A stretch of 40,482 nt of DNA, taken from Rhodospirillales bacterium (GTDB taxonomy: Bacteria > Pseudomonadota > Alphaproteobacteria > Rhodospirillales > Defluviicoccaceae). Positions 27,731 to 38,404 of the stretch are shown in pieces. The number at the start of each line of letters is the position of its first letter. The first letter of the stretch is position 1. Location: the NCBI GenBank assembly GCA_016793925.1, contig JAEULH010000068.1:1-40482 (forward strand), in the 5' to 3' direction. The position numbers were made by a program, and so were the translations under genes. The notes under the pieces are model-generated. The model was not told where the DNA came from. It made no database searches and saw nothing but the letters and a program-made list of their open reading frames with translations.

Positions 27731-27774
27731 GGACACCGAGACTAAGAACATCGTGGCCAAGGAGAGCCGTGCTC

Positions 27775-29100
27775 ATGAGTTTGCTGAAGAGAATTTCCAC
27801 AGGTCTGACCCTGACGGCCGTCGCCGTCCTCGCCGCCACCGGCGCTGCGCTGGCTCAGGACGCCGCCGCCGTGGTCGAGGAGGCGCCGACCCTCAGCGCC
27901 GGCGATACCGCCTGGATGCTGACATCAACGGCGCTCGTGCTGATGATGACCATCCCCGGCCTGGCGCTTTTCTATGGCGGCATGGTCCGCAAGAAGAACG
28001 TGCTCGCCACGACGATGCAAAGCTTCGCGATCTGCTGCCTCGCGACCATCATCTGGACCGTCATCGGCTACAGTCTCGCCTTTGGCGACGGCGGCAACTT
28101 GAACGCATACATCGGCGGCTTCGACCGCATGTTCCTCGCGGGGCTGGGAACCGACACGCTGAGCGAGACCATTCCTGAGAGCGTCTTTATTATGTTTCAG
28201 TTGACCTTCGCGATCATTACGCCGGCGCTGATCACCGGCGCCTTCGCCGATCGCATGAAGTTCTCGGCGATGGTCGTATTCATGGTCCTGTGGATCATCG
28301 TGGTCTACGCGCCGATCGCCCATTGGGTCTGGGGCGGCGGCTTCCTCGGCGATGCCGGGGTGCTGGACTTCGCCGGCGGCACTGTCGTTCACATCAACGC
28401 CGGCATCGCCGGGCTCGTCGCCTGCATCGTCATCGGTAAACGCCGCGGCTTCGGCACCGAGAACATGGAGCCGCACAACCTGGTCCTCAGCCTGATCGGC
28501 GCTTCGCTGCTCTGGGTCGGGTGGTTCGGGTTCAACGCCGGTTCGGCTCTCGCGGCCGACGGTTCGGCGGGCATGGCGATGCTGGTCACGCAGATCGCCA
28601 CTGCCATGGCGGCGCTGACCTGGATGTTCGTTGAGTGGGCGGTTCGCAAGAAGCCGACCGTCCTTGGCATCATCTCCGGTGCGGTCGGCGGTCTCGTCGC
28701 CATCACCCCGGCGGCCGGCTTCGTCGGCCCCATCGGGGCCCTGGCGATCGGCTTTGCCGCCGGCATCGGTTGCTTCTGGGGCGCCGTTTGGCTCAAGCCG
28801 GCGCTCGGCTACGACGACTCGCTCGACGCCTTCGGCGTTCACGGGGTCGGCGGCATGATCGGCGCCTTGCTCACGGGCGTCTTCGCGGTCGAGGCGATCG
28901 GTGGCACGCCGGGCCTGATCGAGGGCAACGCGATGCAGGTCTGGATCCAGCTCAAGGGCATCCTGGTCACCGTCGTCTACTGTGGGGTTGTCAGCTTCAT
29001 CCTGCTGAAGATCATCGACCTGGTCATGGGCCTGCGGGTCGACCAGGAAACGGAGATCACCGGCCTGGATCTGGCTCTCCACGGCGAAACGGTGCCGTAG
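27775..29100 (+). CDS. amtB: Ammonium transporter AmtB
   Basis: A 441-residue inner-membrane ammonium channel. A cleavable signal peptide ends near ATGAALA-QD (about residues 24-26), followed by eleven hydrophobic segments. Pore histidines are in VVHINAGIAGL and in DAFGVHGVGGMIGALLTGVF; LALFYGGMVRKKN and ITGAFADRMKFSAM are family signatures. GGAGAG eight bases before the ATG at 27775 decides that start over the GTG at 27769. It is paired functionally with glnK upstream and is followed by a strong terminator, so the aminotransferase gene is probably transcribed separately. Confidence 0.96.
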   Translation: MSLLKRISTGLTLTAVAVLAATGAALAQDAAAVVEEAPTLSAGDTAWMLTSTALVLMMTIPGLALFYGGMVRKKNVLATTMQSFAICCLATIIWTVIGYSLAFGDGGNLNAYIGGFDRMFLAGLGTDTLSETIPESVFIMFQLTFAIITPALITGAFADRMKFSAMVVFMVLWIIVVYAPIAHWVWGGGFLGDAGVLDFAGGTVVHINAGIAGLVACIVIGKRRGFGTENMEPHNLVLSLIGASLLWVGWFGFNAGSALAADGSAGMAMLVTQIATAMAALTWMFVEWAVRKKPTVLGIISGAVGGLVAITPAAGFVGPIGALAIGFAAGIGCFWGAVWLKPALGYDDSLDAFGVHGVGGMIGALLTGVFAVEAIGGTPGLIEGNAMQVWIQLKGILVTVVYCGVVSFILLKIIDLVMGLRVDQETEITGLDLALHGETVP

Positions 29101-29158
29101 GTCCACCGCAACCGCGTTTCCTTGTTCTTTCCGCTCCGCCTGTAACCCGGGCCATCTC

Positions 29159-29193
29159 GGGCCGGAGGCTTCGTCCTCCGGCCCTTTTTATTT
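29159..29193 (+). terminator. Rho-independent terminator of amtB
   Basis: A perfect 10-bp stem, GGGCCGGAGG with CCTCCGGCCC, around the six-base loop CTTCGT, is followed by TTTTTATTT. It starts 59 bases after the amtB stop. It is the clearest intrinsic terminator in the window. Confidence 0.92.
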
Positions 29194-29260
29194 GCAACCG
29201 ACATGCACCGCACGGCAGCGCCGATTCCACTTGGCGTCCGAATGATCTAGCATCGCGGCC

Positions 29261-30460
29261 ATGCTGAACCCGCGACTTTCCAGCCTCACCGCCTATCCTT
29301 TCGATCGCCTGCGCGCGCTGCTCGATCCCGTCGCTCCGCCGGTCGGCGTGGAGCCCATCGTGCTCTCCGTAGGCGAACCGCGGCATGCGCCGCCGCCGCT
29401 GGTGCGCGAGATCCTGAGCGAACAGGCGGACCTGTGGGGGCGCTATCCGCCGATCGAGGGCACCGCGGCGTTCCGTGAAGCCGTCGCCGACTGGCTGCGC
29501 CGGCGCTACGGTCTCCCGGCCAAGCTTGTCGTCGCCAACGACCAGATTCTGCCTGTCGCCGGCAGCCGCGAGGCGCTTTATCTTGTCGCCGCGGCGGTCC
29601 TGCCCCGGACCCTTTCACGCCCGCTCGGCGGCGCGCCGCTGGTGCTGGTGCCCAACCCGTTCTATCAGGTCTATCAGGGCGCGGCGGTGATGCACGGCGG
29701 CGAGCCGGTTTACCTCGACGCGTCCCGGCGCACCGGCTTCCTTCCCGACCTCGACGCGATCGACGAAGCGACGCTGGCGCGCGCGGCCCTGATGTACCTC
29801 TGCTCGCCGGCCAATCCCCAAGGCGCCGTGGCCGACCTCGGTTACCTGCGGCGGGCGATCGGCCTTGCCCGGGAGCACGGCTTCGTCCTGGTCGTCGACG
29901 AGTGCTACGCCGAGATTTTCGATCGCGAGCCGCCGCCGGGAGCGTTGCAGGCCTGCGCCAGCCTCGGCGGTGATTTTGCCAACGTGATCGTTTTCCATTC
30001 CCTGTCGAAGCGCTCGAGCGTTCCAGGTCTGCGGTCCGGATTCGTCGCTGGCGATCCGGCGCTGATCGCAGCCTTCCGCAGGTTGCGCAGCTTTGGCGGG
30101 GCGAGCGTCGGTCTGCCGATTCTCGCCGCTTCCACAGCGTTGTGGCGCGACGACGCGCACGTGGAGGCGAATCGCCGTCTCTATCGGGACAAGCTTGACC
30201 TTGCGCAGAGCCTTCTCGACGGCCGCTTCGGCTTTTACCGACCGGCCGGCGGCTTCTTCCTCTGGCTTGAGGTCGGCGACGGCGAAAGAGCGGCGCTGGC
30301 CCTGTGGCGGGAAGCGGCGCTGCGGGTTCTGCCGGGTGCATATCTCGCCCAGGCGGATGAGAACGATGTCAACCCGGGCGCTCCCTACATCCGCATGGCC
30401 CTGATCGACTCCCTTGCCGGTACCGAAGACGCTTTAAGAAGGGTTCTTAACGTTCTATAA
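29261..30460 (+). CDS. Class I/II aminotransferase, DapC-like
   Basis: A 399-residue PLP enzyme of fold type I. The N-terminal LSSLTAYPFDRLRALLD and LSVGEPRHAPPPLVREIL resemble proteobacterial N-succinyl-diaminopimelate aminotransferases (DapC), which act in lysine and peptidoglycan precursor synthesis. NPFYQVYQGAA, LCSPANPQGAV, VVDECYAEIF and SLSKRSSVPGLRSG line the cofactor site; Lys250 should form the Schiff base. No other dap gene is nearby, so the substrate is inferred. Its last codons contain a palindrome that may belong to the ftsK control region. Confidence 0.85.
   Translation: MLNPRLSSLTAYPFDRLRALLDPVAPPVGVEPIVLSVGEPRHAPPPLVREILSEQADLWGRYPPIEGTAAFREAVADWLRRRYGLPAKLVVANDQILPVAGSREALYLVAAAVLPRTLSRPLGGAPLVLVPNPFYQVYQGAAVMHGGEPVYLDASRRTGFLPDLDAIDEATLARAALMYLCSPANPQGAVADLGYLRRAIGLAREHGFVLVVDECYAEIFDREPPPGALQACASLGGDFANVIVFHSLSKRSSVPGLRSGFVAGDPALIAAFRRLRSFGGASVGLPILAASTALWRDDAHVEANRRLYRDKLDLAQSLLDGRFGFYRPAGGFFLWLEVGDGERAALALWREAALRVLPGAYLAQADENDVNPGAPYIRMALIDSLAGTEDALRRVLNVL
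30434..30450. promoter_or_regulatory. AT-rich palindrome upstream of ftsK
   Basis: TTAAGAA-GGG-TTCTTAA is a perfect 7-bp inverted repeat in an AT-rich patch at the very end of the aminotransferase gene. TATAAA (30456-30461) follows and may be a -10 box for ftsK. It could bind a repressor or form a weak hairpin. The sequence is clear; function is unproven. Confidence 0.35.
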
Positions 30461-30497
30461 ATACAAATTCTTTGGCATTGATCCGGTGGGTGTGTCG

Positions 30498-32867
30498 ATG
30501 ATCCGCGAAGGGACTCTGGCGGTCCTGCCCGATGGGGCGGGCGAGTACATCAAGCGCCGCGTGAGCGAAGCCGCCGGCCTGGGCTTGATCTTCCTGGCCG
30601 CGCTTCTGCTGGCCGCACTGGTGACCTACGACCCCGCCGACCCGTCCTTCAACCATGCCACCGCCGCTGCGCCCGCCAACCTGCTCGGGCTGCCCGGATC
30701 CCATTTCGCAGACCTGATGATCAGCAGTCTCGGCGTCGCGGCCTTGATCCCGCTCCTCGCCCTCGGAACGTGGGGATGGAAGGTCATGTGCAAGAACCCG
30801 CCAGAGCGCCTTTGGCTGCTGCTGGCGGCACTGCTGGTCGCGACGACGGCCGCCAGCGTCGCCCTCGCCGTCCTGCCGCTCGGCGGTCCGTGGCCGCATA
30901 GCCAGGGTGCCGGAGGGCTTTCCGGTACGCTTATCCTTGACGCGGCGGCGCGCGCGTTGTCGGTCGGCGACGGCGTCATCGCCGCCATCGCCGCGCTTCT
31001 GGCTTTGCTCGCGGCCATCCCCGCCCTCGGCGTCTCCCGCGACGATCTCGGCGCGATTTCGCGAGGGGCGCGACGCGCCGGCGATGCCGCGCTCAGTGCC
31101 GTCCGCGTCGGCCGCGGCATCATGACGCGTCTGCGCCCGGTCGAACGCAACACGCCGGTGCGAACGGGCGGCGCGCGGCGGGTTCGCTCGCGACCGGGCG
31201 TTGGGGCCGAAGTAGCCAATATCGATACCGGCGGCCGAGGCGAACGCGGCGAAGAAGATGCGCCCGCCGCGAGCGCCAACATCGTTGCACCGAAGCAGCC
31301 GCGCGTCCGCGAGGGACGGAAGGTTGCTCAGGAAAGCCAGGGGAAGTTCTCCTTCGGCGGGGAAGCTGCAGGAGTGCTGCCGCCGCTCGACCTGCTGCAG
31401 CCGTCGCCGCCGACGCCGGCAACGGTCGATGCGCTCAGCCGCAACAGTTTGGAGGAAAACGCGCGCCTGCTGGCCACGGTGCTCGAGGACTTCGGCGTGC
31501 GCGGCGAGATCGTCAAGGTCCGCCCCGGGCCGGTGATCACCCTCTACGAGCTGGAGCCGGCGCCGGGAACGAAGAGCTCGCGGGTGATCGGCCTCGCCGA
31601 CGACATCGCCCGATCGATGAGCGCCGTCTCGGCCCGCGTCGCCGTTGTTCCGGGACGGAATGTCATCGGCATCGAGCTGCCGAACATGCGCCGCGAGACG
31701 GTCGGGTTGCGCGAACTCCTCGCCTCGGACGCATTCGAACGCTACGCCGGCCGGCTGACGCTGGCGATGGGCAAAGACATCGGCGGCGCGCCGGTCCTTG
31801 TCGATCTCGCCCGGATGCCGCACTTGCTGATCGCGGGCACGACCGGTTCGGGCAAGTCGGTGGCGATCAACGCCATGATCCTGTCGCTGCTCTACCAGCA
31901 TACTCCCGACACCTGCAAACTCATCCTGATCGACCCGAAAATGCTCGAACTGTCGGTCTACGACGGCATTCCGCACCTGCTGAGCCCGGTGGTCACCGAG
32001 CCGAGCAAGGCCGTCGTCGCGCTGAAGTGGACGGTCCGCGAAATGGAGGAGCGCTACCGCGCCATGTCGCAGCTGGGCGTTCGCAGCATCGCCGGCTACA
32101 ACACCCGGCTTGCCGAGGCCAGGCGCAAGGGCGAGGAACTCAAACGCCGGGTGCAGACCGGGTTCGACGCGGACAGCCAGCCGGTCTTCGAGGAGCACCC
32201 GCTCGATCTCGAGCCGCTGCCGCTTATCGTGGTTGTGGTCGACGAGATGGCCGACCTGATGCTGGTCGCCGGCAAGGATATCGAGGCGGCGGTTCAGCGG
32301 TTGTCGCAGATGGCGCGCGCCGCGGGCATCCACCTGATCATGGCGACCCAGCGGCCGTCGGTCGATGTCATCACCGGCACGATCAAAGCCAACTTCCCGA
32401 CCCGGGTAAGTTTTCAGGTCACCTCCAAGATCGACAGCCGGACGATCCTTGGCGAGCAGGGCGCCGAGCAGTTGCTCGGCCAGGGCGACATGCTGTTCAT
32501 GGCGACGGGCGGGCGTGTCACCCGCGTCCACGGTCCGTTCGTCGGTGACCGCGAGGTCGAGACCGTCGTCCGGTTCCTCAAGAGCCAGGGCGCGCCGCAA
32601 TACATTCCCGAGGTCACGGAAGAAGAGGACGAAGAGGAGCCCATTTTCGACGTCGGCGGCGGTGCCGGTGAGGATGAGCTGTACGAAGAGGCCGTCGCCC
32701 TGGTCGCCCGGGACGGCAAGGCCTCGACCAGCTACGTCCAGCGCCGGCTGCAGATCGGCTACAATCGCGCTGCGCGCCTGATCGAGCGGATGGAGGTTCA
32801 GGGTCTGGTCAGCAAGGCCGACCGTGTCGGCCGACGTGAGGTCCTGCTGGGCGAGCGGGCGGATTGA
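30498..32867 (+). CDS. ftsK: DNA translocase FtsK
   Basis: Septal motor that pumps DNA and coordinates chromosome dimer resolution with cell division. With the ATG at 30498 it has 789 residues; a GTG at 30486 is an alternative. The N-terminal part has about four membrane segments (residues 20-175). A Pro/Ala/Arg-rich linker follows (about 190-310). The motor has Walker A AGTTGSGKS (446-454), Walker B VVVVDEMADLMLV, and the IHLIMATQRPSVDVITGTIK block. The C-terminal gamma domain (DELYEEAVALVARDGKAS onward) is a winged helix that reads DNA polarity signals. The stop overlaps lolA by four bases. Confidence 0.95.
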   Translation: MIREGTLAVLPDGAGEYIKRRVSEAAGLGLIFLAALLLAALVTYDPADPSFNHATAAAPANLLGLPGSHFADLMISSLGVAALIPLLALGTWGWKVMCKNPPERLWLLLAALLVATTAASVALAVLPLGGPWPHSQGAGGLSGTLILDAAARALSVGDGVIAAIAALLALLAAIPALGVSRDDLGAISRGARRAGDAALSAVRVGRGIMTRLRPVERNTPVRTGGARRVRSRPGVGAEVANIDTGGRGERGEEDAPAASANIVAPKQPRVREGRKVAQESQGKFSFGGEAAGVLPPLDLLQPSPPTPATVDALSRNSLEENARLLATVLEDFGVRGEIVKVRPGPVITLYELEPAPGTKSSRVIGLADDIARSMSAVSARVAVVPGRNVIGIELPNMRRETVGLRELLASDAFERYAGRLTLAMGKDIGGAPVLVDLARMPHLLIAGTTGSGKSVAINAMILSLLYQHTPDTCKLILIDPKMLELSVYDGIPHLLSPVVTEPSKAVVALKWTVREMEERYRAMSQLGVRSIAGYNTRLAEARRKGEELKRRVQTGFDADSQPVFEEHPLDLEPLPLIVVVVDEMADLMLVAGKDIEAAVQRLSQMARAAGIHLIMATQRPSVDVITGTIKANFPTRVSFQVTSKIDSRTILGEQGAEQLLGQGDMLFMATGGRVTRVHGPFVGDREVETVVRFLKSQGAPQYIPEVTEEEDEEEPIFDVGGGAGEDELYEEAVALVARDGKASTSYVQRRLQIGYNRAARLIERMEVQGLVSKADRVGRREVLLGERAD

Positions 32868-33580
32868 TCCGTCTCCTGCGCAGGCGGCCAGGAACGGCGA
32901 GTGTCAGGCGGCGTCGATGCGGCGGCGCTGCCACCGCCGCAGCCGTCGCGGCGCTGCTCGCGCTTGGGGCTTTGCCCATGGCGCGGCCTGCGGCTTTGGC
33001 GGCGCAACCGGCGGCGGCAACCCTTTCCGCCGCGGACAGCGCCGACGTCGCCCGGATCGAACGCTACTTCAACGCCGTGCGGACCCTCAAGGCTCGCTTC
33101 CTGCAGATCGCCTCGACCGGGCAGACCGCCGAAGGCGACGTCTGGCTGAAGCGCCCGGGCAGGATGCGAATCGCCTACGACCCGCCGGTGCCGATCCTGA
33201 TCGTCGCCGACGGCACCTGGCTGATCTACAGTGACCGTGAGCTGGGGCAGGTCAGCTACCTGCCGCTCGGTTCGACCCCCGCCGGTATCCTGGTGGAGAA
33301 CGAGATCAGGCTCAAAGGCGGAAACCTGACCATTACCGGCTTCGAGCACGAGGCCGGGGTGATCCGCATCACCCTCGTGCGCACAGCCAGTCCGGGCGAC
33401 GGCAGCCTCACCCTCGTGTTTTCCGACAACCCGCTACAACTGCGGCAATGGCGCGTCGTCGACGCACAAGGGGTCGTCACCACCGTTTCCCTTTCGGACG
33501 TTCGCACCGGCGTCAGCCTCGGTTCCGACCTGTTCGAGTTCGTCGATCCACGGCACGCGCCGCCAGCCTACCCGCAGTAG
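32864..33580 (+). CDS. lolA: Outer-membrane lipoprotein carrier LolA
   Basis: Periplasmic chaperone carrying lipoproteins from the LolCDE complex to the outer membrane. The 238-residue precursor has an Arg-rich start and a hydrophobic segment ending near PAALAAQPA (about residue 47), a signal peptide longer than usual. RIERYFNAVRTLKARFLQ and GDVWLKRPGRMRIAYDPP are typical LolA blocks. The start is a TTG whose TTGA overlaps the ftsK stop; a GTG at 32900 is a possible alternative. Coupling to ftsK is also seen in related genomes, from memory. Confidence 0.9.
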   Translation: MIRLLRRRPGTASVRRRRCGGAATAAAVAALLALGALPMARPAALAAQPAAATLSAADSADVARIERYFNAVRTLKARFLQIASTGQTAEGDVWLKRPGRMRIAYDPPVPILIVADGTWLIYSDRELGQVSYLPLGSTPAGILVENEIRLKGGNLTITGFEHEAGVIRITLVRTASPGDGSLTLVFSDNPLQLRQWRVVDAQGVVTTVSLSDVRTGVSLGSDLFEFVDPRHAPPAYPQ

Positions 33581-33595
33581 ATGCGAAAGCAGCAT

Positions 33596-33940
33596 CTAGG
33601 CGCTGAACTGGTCGTAGGCGTCGACCGCGTAGGCGCCGTAGACGCTCGACGGGCCGCCGCCCATCATCAGCGCGACGCCGATCATCTCCATAAATTCCTC
33701 CCGGCTGGCGCCGGCGCGGATCGCGCCACGAGTGTGGAAGCCGATGCAACCGTCGCAGCGCAACGCAATGGAGATGGCGCAGGCAATGAGCTCCTTGGTC
33801 TTGGCGTCGAGGCTGCCGGCCGCCTTCGCGCTGTCGGCAAGGGTGCCGAAACCCTTCATCGGGCCAGGCATGTCGCGATGCATGGTCCGAAGCGTGCTTG
33901 ACAGGTGCGCAATAATTTCGGGGTAGTTCTTGTCGCTCAT
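33596..33940 (-). CDS. Carboxymuconolactone decarboxylase family protein, AhpD-like
   Basis: A 114-residue protein of the AhpD/CMD fold. RCDGCIGFHTRGA places Cys62, Cys65 and His69 in the CxxCxxxH pattern of alkylhydroperoxidase-type members, so a thiol-based peroxidase or disulfide role is more likely than aromatic ring decarboxylation. MSDKNYPEIIAHLSSTLRTM begins the protein; GGAGGATCCG before the ATG is a strong ribosome-binding site. It stands alone between lolA (convergent) and pgi (divergent). A candidate promoter with an overlapping inverted repeat lies upstream. Confidence 0.88.
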   Translation of the reverse strand: MSDKNYPEIIAHLSSTLRTMHRDMPGPMKGFGTLADSAKAAGSLDAKTKELIACAISIALRCDGCIGFHTRGAIRAGASREEFMEMIGVALMMGGGPSSVYGAYAVDAYDQFSA

Positions 33941-33983
33941 CGGATCCTCCAGAACGGTTTCTCGCCCATGCGGGGCGCGCGGT

Positions 33984-34013
33984 ATATTAGCTACATCTAC
34001 TTTAGAATGTCAC
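33984..34013 (-). promoter_or_regulatory. Candidate promoter of the AhpD-like gene
   Basis: On the minus strand GTGACA (34013-34008) is one base from TTGACA. After 18 bases comes TAATAT (33989-33984), two mismatches from TATAAT. It lies 44 bases upstream of the start codon. This is the best sigma-70-like promoter seen in the window. Confidence 0.5.
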
Positions 34014-34032
34014 CGGACATCTGGTCGGTGAC
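34009..34032. promoter_or_regulatory. Inverted repeat overlapping the -35 box
   Basis: GTCACCG (34009-34015) and CGGTGAC (34026-34032) form a perfect 7-bp inverted repeat with a 10-base spacer. One arm covers the candidate -35 box of the AhpD-like gene. It sits in the 228-base divergent region with pgi, so a bound regulator could affect both genes. Confidence 0.45.
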
Positions 34033-34168
34033 CGGAAGCCGGCCCTGCTTCGCCGGTTTGGCTTGCTCTGCGCGCTTTTTTGCGAGCACAATCGCGCCGG
34101 CTGCCTGCCACGAGCGGCCACGCTCAAACAAGCCCACCGGTCTGGACGCTAATGAATAAGGGGGAGCC

Positions 34169-35814
<1,646 letters not shown>

Positions 35815-35818
<4 letters not shown>

Positions 35819-37623
35819 TCGTCCGCAAGCTTCCGGACTCCGTCGTCAACCGCATCGCCGCCGGCGAGGTCGTCGAGCGGCCGGCGTCGGTGGTCAAGGA
35901 GCTGGTGGAAAACAGCATCGACGCCGGCGCGAGCGCAATTCAGGTCGTCATCCGCGATGGCGGCCGCGCCCTGATTTCCGTTGCCGACGACGGTTGCGGC
36001 ATGGCGCGAGACGATCTGTGCCTTGCGGTCGAACGTCATGCCACATCCAAGCTTGCCGACGAGACCTTGAGCCGGATTGGCACCTTCGGCTTTCGCGGCG
36101 AGGCGTTGCCGTCCATTGCCGCCGTCTCGCGGCTGAGCATCGCCACGCGTCAACGGGACCAGGACTCGGGCTGGGCACTTGACGTCGATGGCGGACATAA
36201 AGGCGAAGCGAAACCGTCCGGCCAGGCCGATGGAACACGGGTCGAGGCGCGCGACCTTTTCTTCGCCACACCGGCGCGGTTGAAGTTCCTCAAGGCTGCC
36301 GCGACCGAGACCCGCCACGCCGTCGAGGCGGTCCAGCGTCTGGCGATGGCGCATCCCGAGGTCGGCTTTTTTGTCGGCGATGGCGACCGGCCGCTGTTGA
36401 ACCTGCCGGCGCTTCGGGGCGACGCCGAGGATGCGCGCCTGCGCCGGCTGAGCAAGATCCTCGGTCCGGACTTCGCGCGATCCGCCGTTGCCGTCGCCGG
36501 CGAACGCGACGGCGTCAGGCTCGGCGGATTTGCCGGCCTGCCGACGCTCAACCGCCGCGTCGCGACCATGCAGTTCCTCTTTGTCAACGGCCGGCCCGTG
36601 CGCGACCGTCTCCTCTACGGCGCGATCCGCGGCGCCTATCAGGGCTTGCTGCCGTCCGATCGCCATCCGATGGCGGTGCTGTTCGTCGACGCGGCACCAG
36701 AGGACGTCGATGTCAACGTCCATCCGACGAAAGCGGAGGTGCGTTTTCGCGATGCCGCGCTGGTTCGCGGACTGATCGTCTCGACGCTTCGCCACGCTCT
36801 CGCCGGCACCGCCCAGCGCACGGCCGTCCCGGTGTCAATGCCGGCCGCGGCGGCGGTCACGGCGCGACCGCCGGCGGACTGGCGCGCGCCGCTCGCTCCG
36901 CGCGCGCGCGATCGGGTGGCGACACCGTCGTTTCCGGGGTTGCGCGAACCGCTCGCGCCCTACGATCTCGCGCCGAGCGCACCAACCGCGGATTGGCCTG
37001 TGCCGCCTCCGGGAGAAGAAGCCGCCGATCCCGAGCAGCCGGTCTTGCCGCTGGGACTGGCGCGGGCGCAGCTTCATTCGACCTACATCATCGCCGAGAC
37101 CGCCGACGGAATCGTTCTCGTCGATCAGCATGCCGCCCACGAACGCCTGACCCAGGAACGGCTGAAGAGGGAGCTGGCGGCCGGCGTTCCGGCGCGCCAG
37201 GGCCTGCTTATCCCCGAGGTTATCGAACTCGACGAGGGCCGGATCGCGGCGCTTGAGGCACGCGCCGCCGAGTTCGAGGCGATCGGCATGGTCATCGAGC
37301 GATTCGGCGCGGGGGCGGTCATCGTCCGCGAAGTGCCGGCACTGCTCGGCACCGTCGAGGTGAGCGCCCTGATCCGAGATCTCGCCGACGAACTCGTCGA
37401 CGACGACGCTCATCTGTCCCTTAACGAACGGCTCGAGAAGGTCATTGCGACGATGGCCTGCCACCACAGCGTTCGCGCCGGCCGGACGTTGAGCGTGAGC
37501 GAGATGAACGCCCTGCTGCGCGAGATGGAGGCGACGCCCTTCTCCGGGCAGTGCAGCCACGGCCGGCCGACCTATGTCGAGCTCAGTCTCGCCGAGATCG
37601 AGAAGCTGTTCGGCCGGCGTTAG
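35815..37623 (+). CDS. mutL: DNA mismatch repair protein MutL, endonuclease type
   Basis: Links mismatch recognition by MutS to strand removal. The 602 residues begin with [20 protein letters not shown], and [14 protein letters not shown] and [13 protein letters not shown] complete the GHKL ATPase site. A Pro/Ala-rich linker spans about 345-405. The C-terminal domain carries [12 protein letters not shown] (437-448), fitting the DQHA(X)2E(X)4E endonuclease motif of bacteria without MutH, plus ACHHSVRAG and CSHGRP as further metal-site motifs. Upstream codons in the same frame are open, but the ATG at 35815 inside the pgi stop overlap gives the correct N-terminus. Confidence 0.96.
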
Positions 37624-37810
37624 GGTTTCTGCGCGACCCTGCGATCCCGGCCGGGGCATCGGCTGAGGATCGTTGCTCGTTGCGCCGGTCGAAACACGGG
37701 TGCCTGGGTCAACGAAGGGCCTCTGCGCCCGTCGCTGTCGGATGGACTTTCTCCGCCGCCTCGAGGGCTTCGAAGGCGCGGGGGACAGGCTCATCCTCCA
37801 CTGGCAAGCG

Positions 37811-38404
37811 TCATTGCGCCGGGCCCGCTGCCTGCTCCCCCAAGAGCCTGACGATGATGATGCGGCCGGCGCCATGCGTTCGCTCGTCCACGGGCGTGTA
37901 CCCGGGCGGTGGCGAAAAGGGTTCCCGGGCGGCGACTTCGACCACGGCGATTGCCCCCACCCGCAACCAGCCGTGCGTTCGCAGTCCCTGCAGCGCCGCG
38001 ACGGCAAGACCGCTCTCGTAAGGAGGATCGAGGAAAGCCAGTGCCGCCGGCGTCGCGGCGAGACGGGGAGGCGAAATCAGCCGCGTGGCGTCCAGCTTGA
38101 GCATGGCGACCGTACCGCTCTCGCCGAGCGCGGCTGCATTGCGGCGGATGCCGAGCAGAGCGGCGCCGTCATGATCGATGAATGTCGCAAACGCGGCGCC
38201 ACGGGAGAGCGCTTCCAGACCGTAGGCGCCGGTGCCGGCAAAGGCGTCGACCACCGGTTCGCCGGCGTAGGCGAGGTCGTTGCCCCGGTGGTCGAGAATA
38301 TTGAAAACGGCCTGACGCAGGCGGTCGCTGCTGGGTCGCAGCGCTGCGGCGGCACGCGGCACGCGGAGCGCCCGGCCGCGATGCCTGCCGGCGATGATCC
38401 TCAT
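37811..38404 (-). CDS. rsmD: 16S rRNA (guanine966-N2)-methyltransferase RsmD
   Basis: Methylates N2 of G966 in 16S rRNA. The 197-residue protein begins MRIIAGRHRGRALRVP. PSSDRLRQAVFNILDHRG is the conserved N-terminal block, VVDAFAGTGAYGLEALSRGA the cofactor-binding loop, and LAFLDPPYESG the catalytic NPPY-like motif. The reading frame is open further upstream, but the ATG at 38404 overlaps the rluB-like stop (ATGA) and fits the family. It is the last gene of the C26 hydrolase, pseudouridine synthase, rsmD unit. The 187 bases to mutL hold no gene, only a short AGGGT/ACCCT stem right after the mutL stop. Confidence 0.93.
   Translation of the reverse strand: MRIIAGRHRGRALRVPRAAAALRPSSDRLRQAVFNILDHRGNDLAYAGEPVVDAFAGTGAYGLEALSRGAAFATFIDHDGAALLGIRRNAAALGESGTVAMLKLDATRLISPPRLAATPAALAFLDPPYESGLAVAALQGLRTHGWLRVGAIAVVEVAAREPFSPPPGYTPVDERTHGAGRIIIVRLLGEQAAGPAQ

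Larger units (their letters stand above)
27241..27774. other. Long spacer between glnK and amtB
   Basis: A 534-base stretch with no convincing gene. An open frame at 27481-27708 has no recognisable family, and its Ala/Arg-rich composition looks accidental. Regulatory-looking parts are the sigma-54-like element at 27572-27588, a weaker TGGCAC with correctly spaced GC at 27373-27388, an AT-rich imperfect palindrome at 27440-27458 (TTGC...GCAA), and a hairpin at 27716-27730. These suggest that amtB has its own promoter. Confidence 0.55.

Noticed and set aside
30443-30455. Possible LexA box before ftsK (two GTTC copies)
   Set aside because: The alphaproteobacterial LexA site needs GTTC-N7-GTTC; here the spacing is five bases, so SOS control is not supported.
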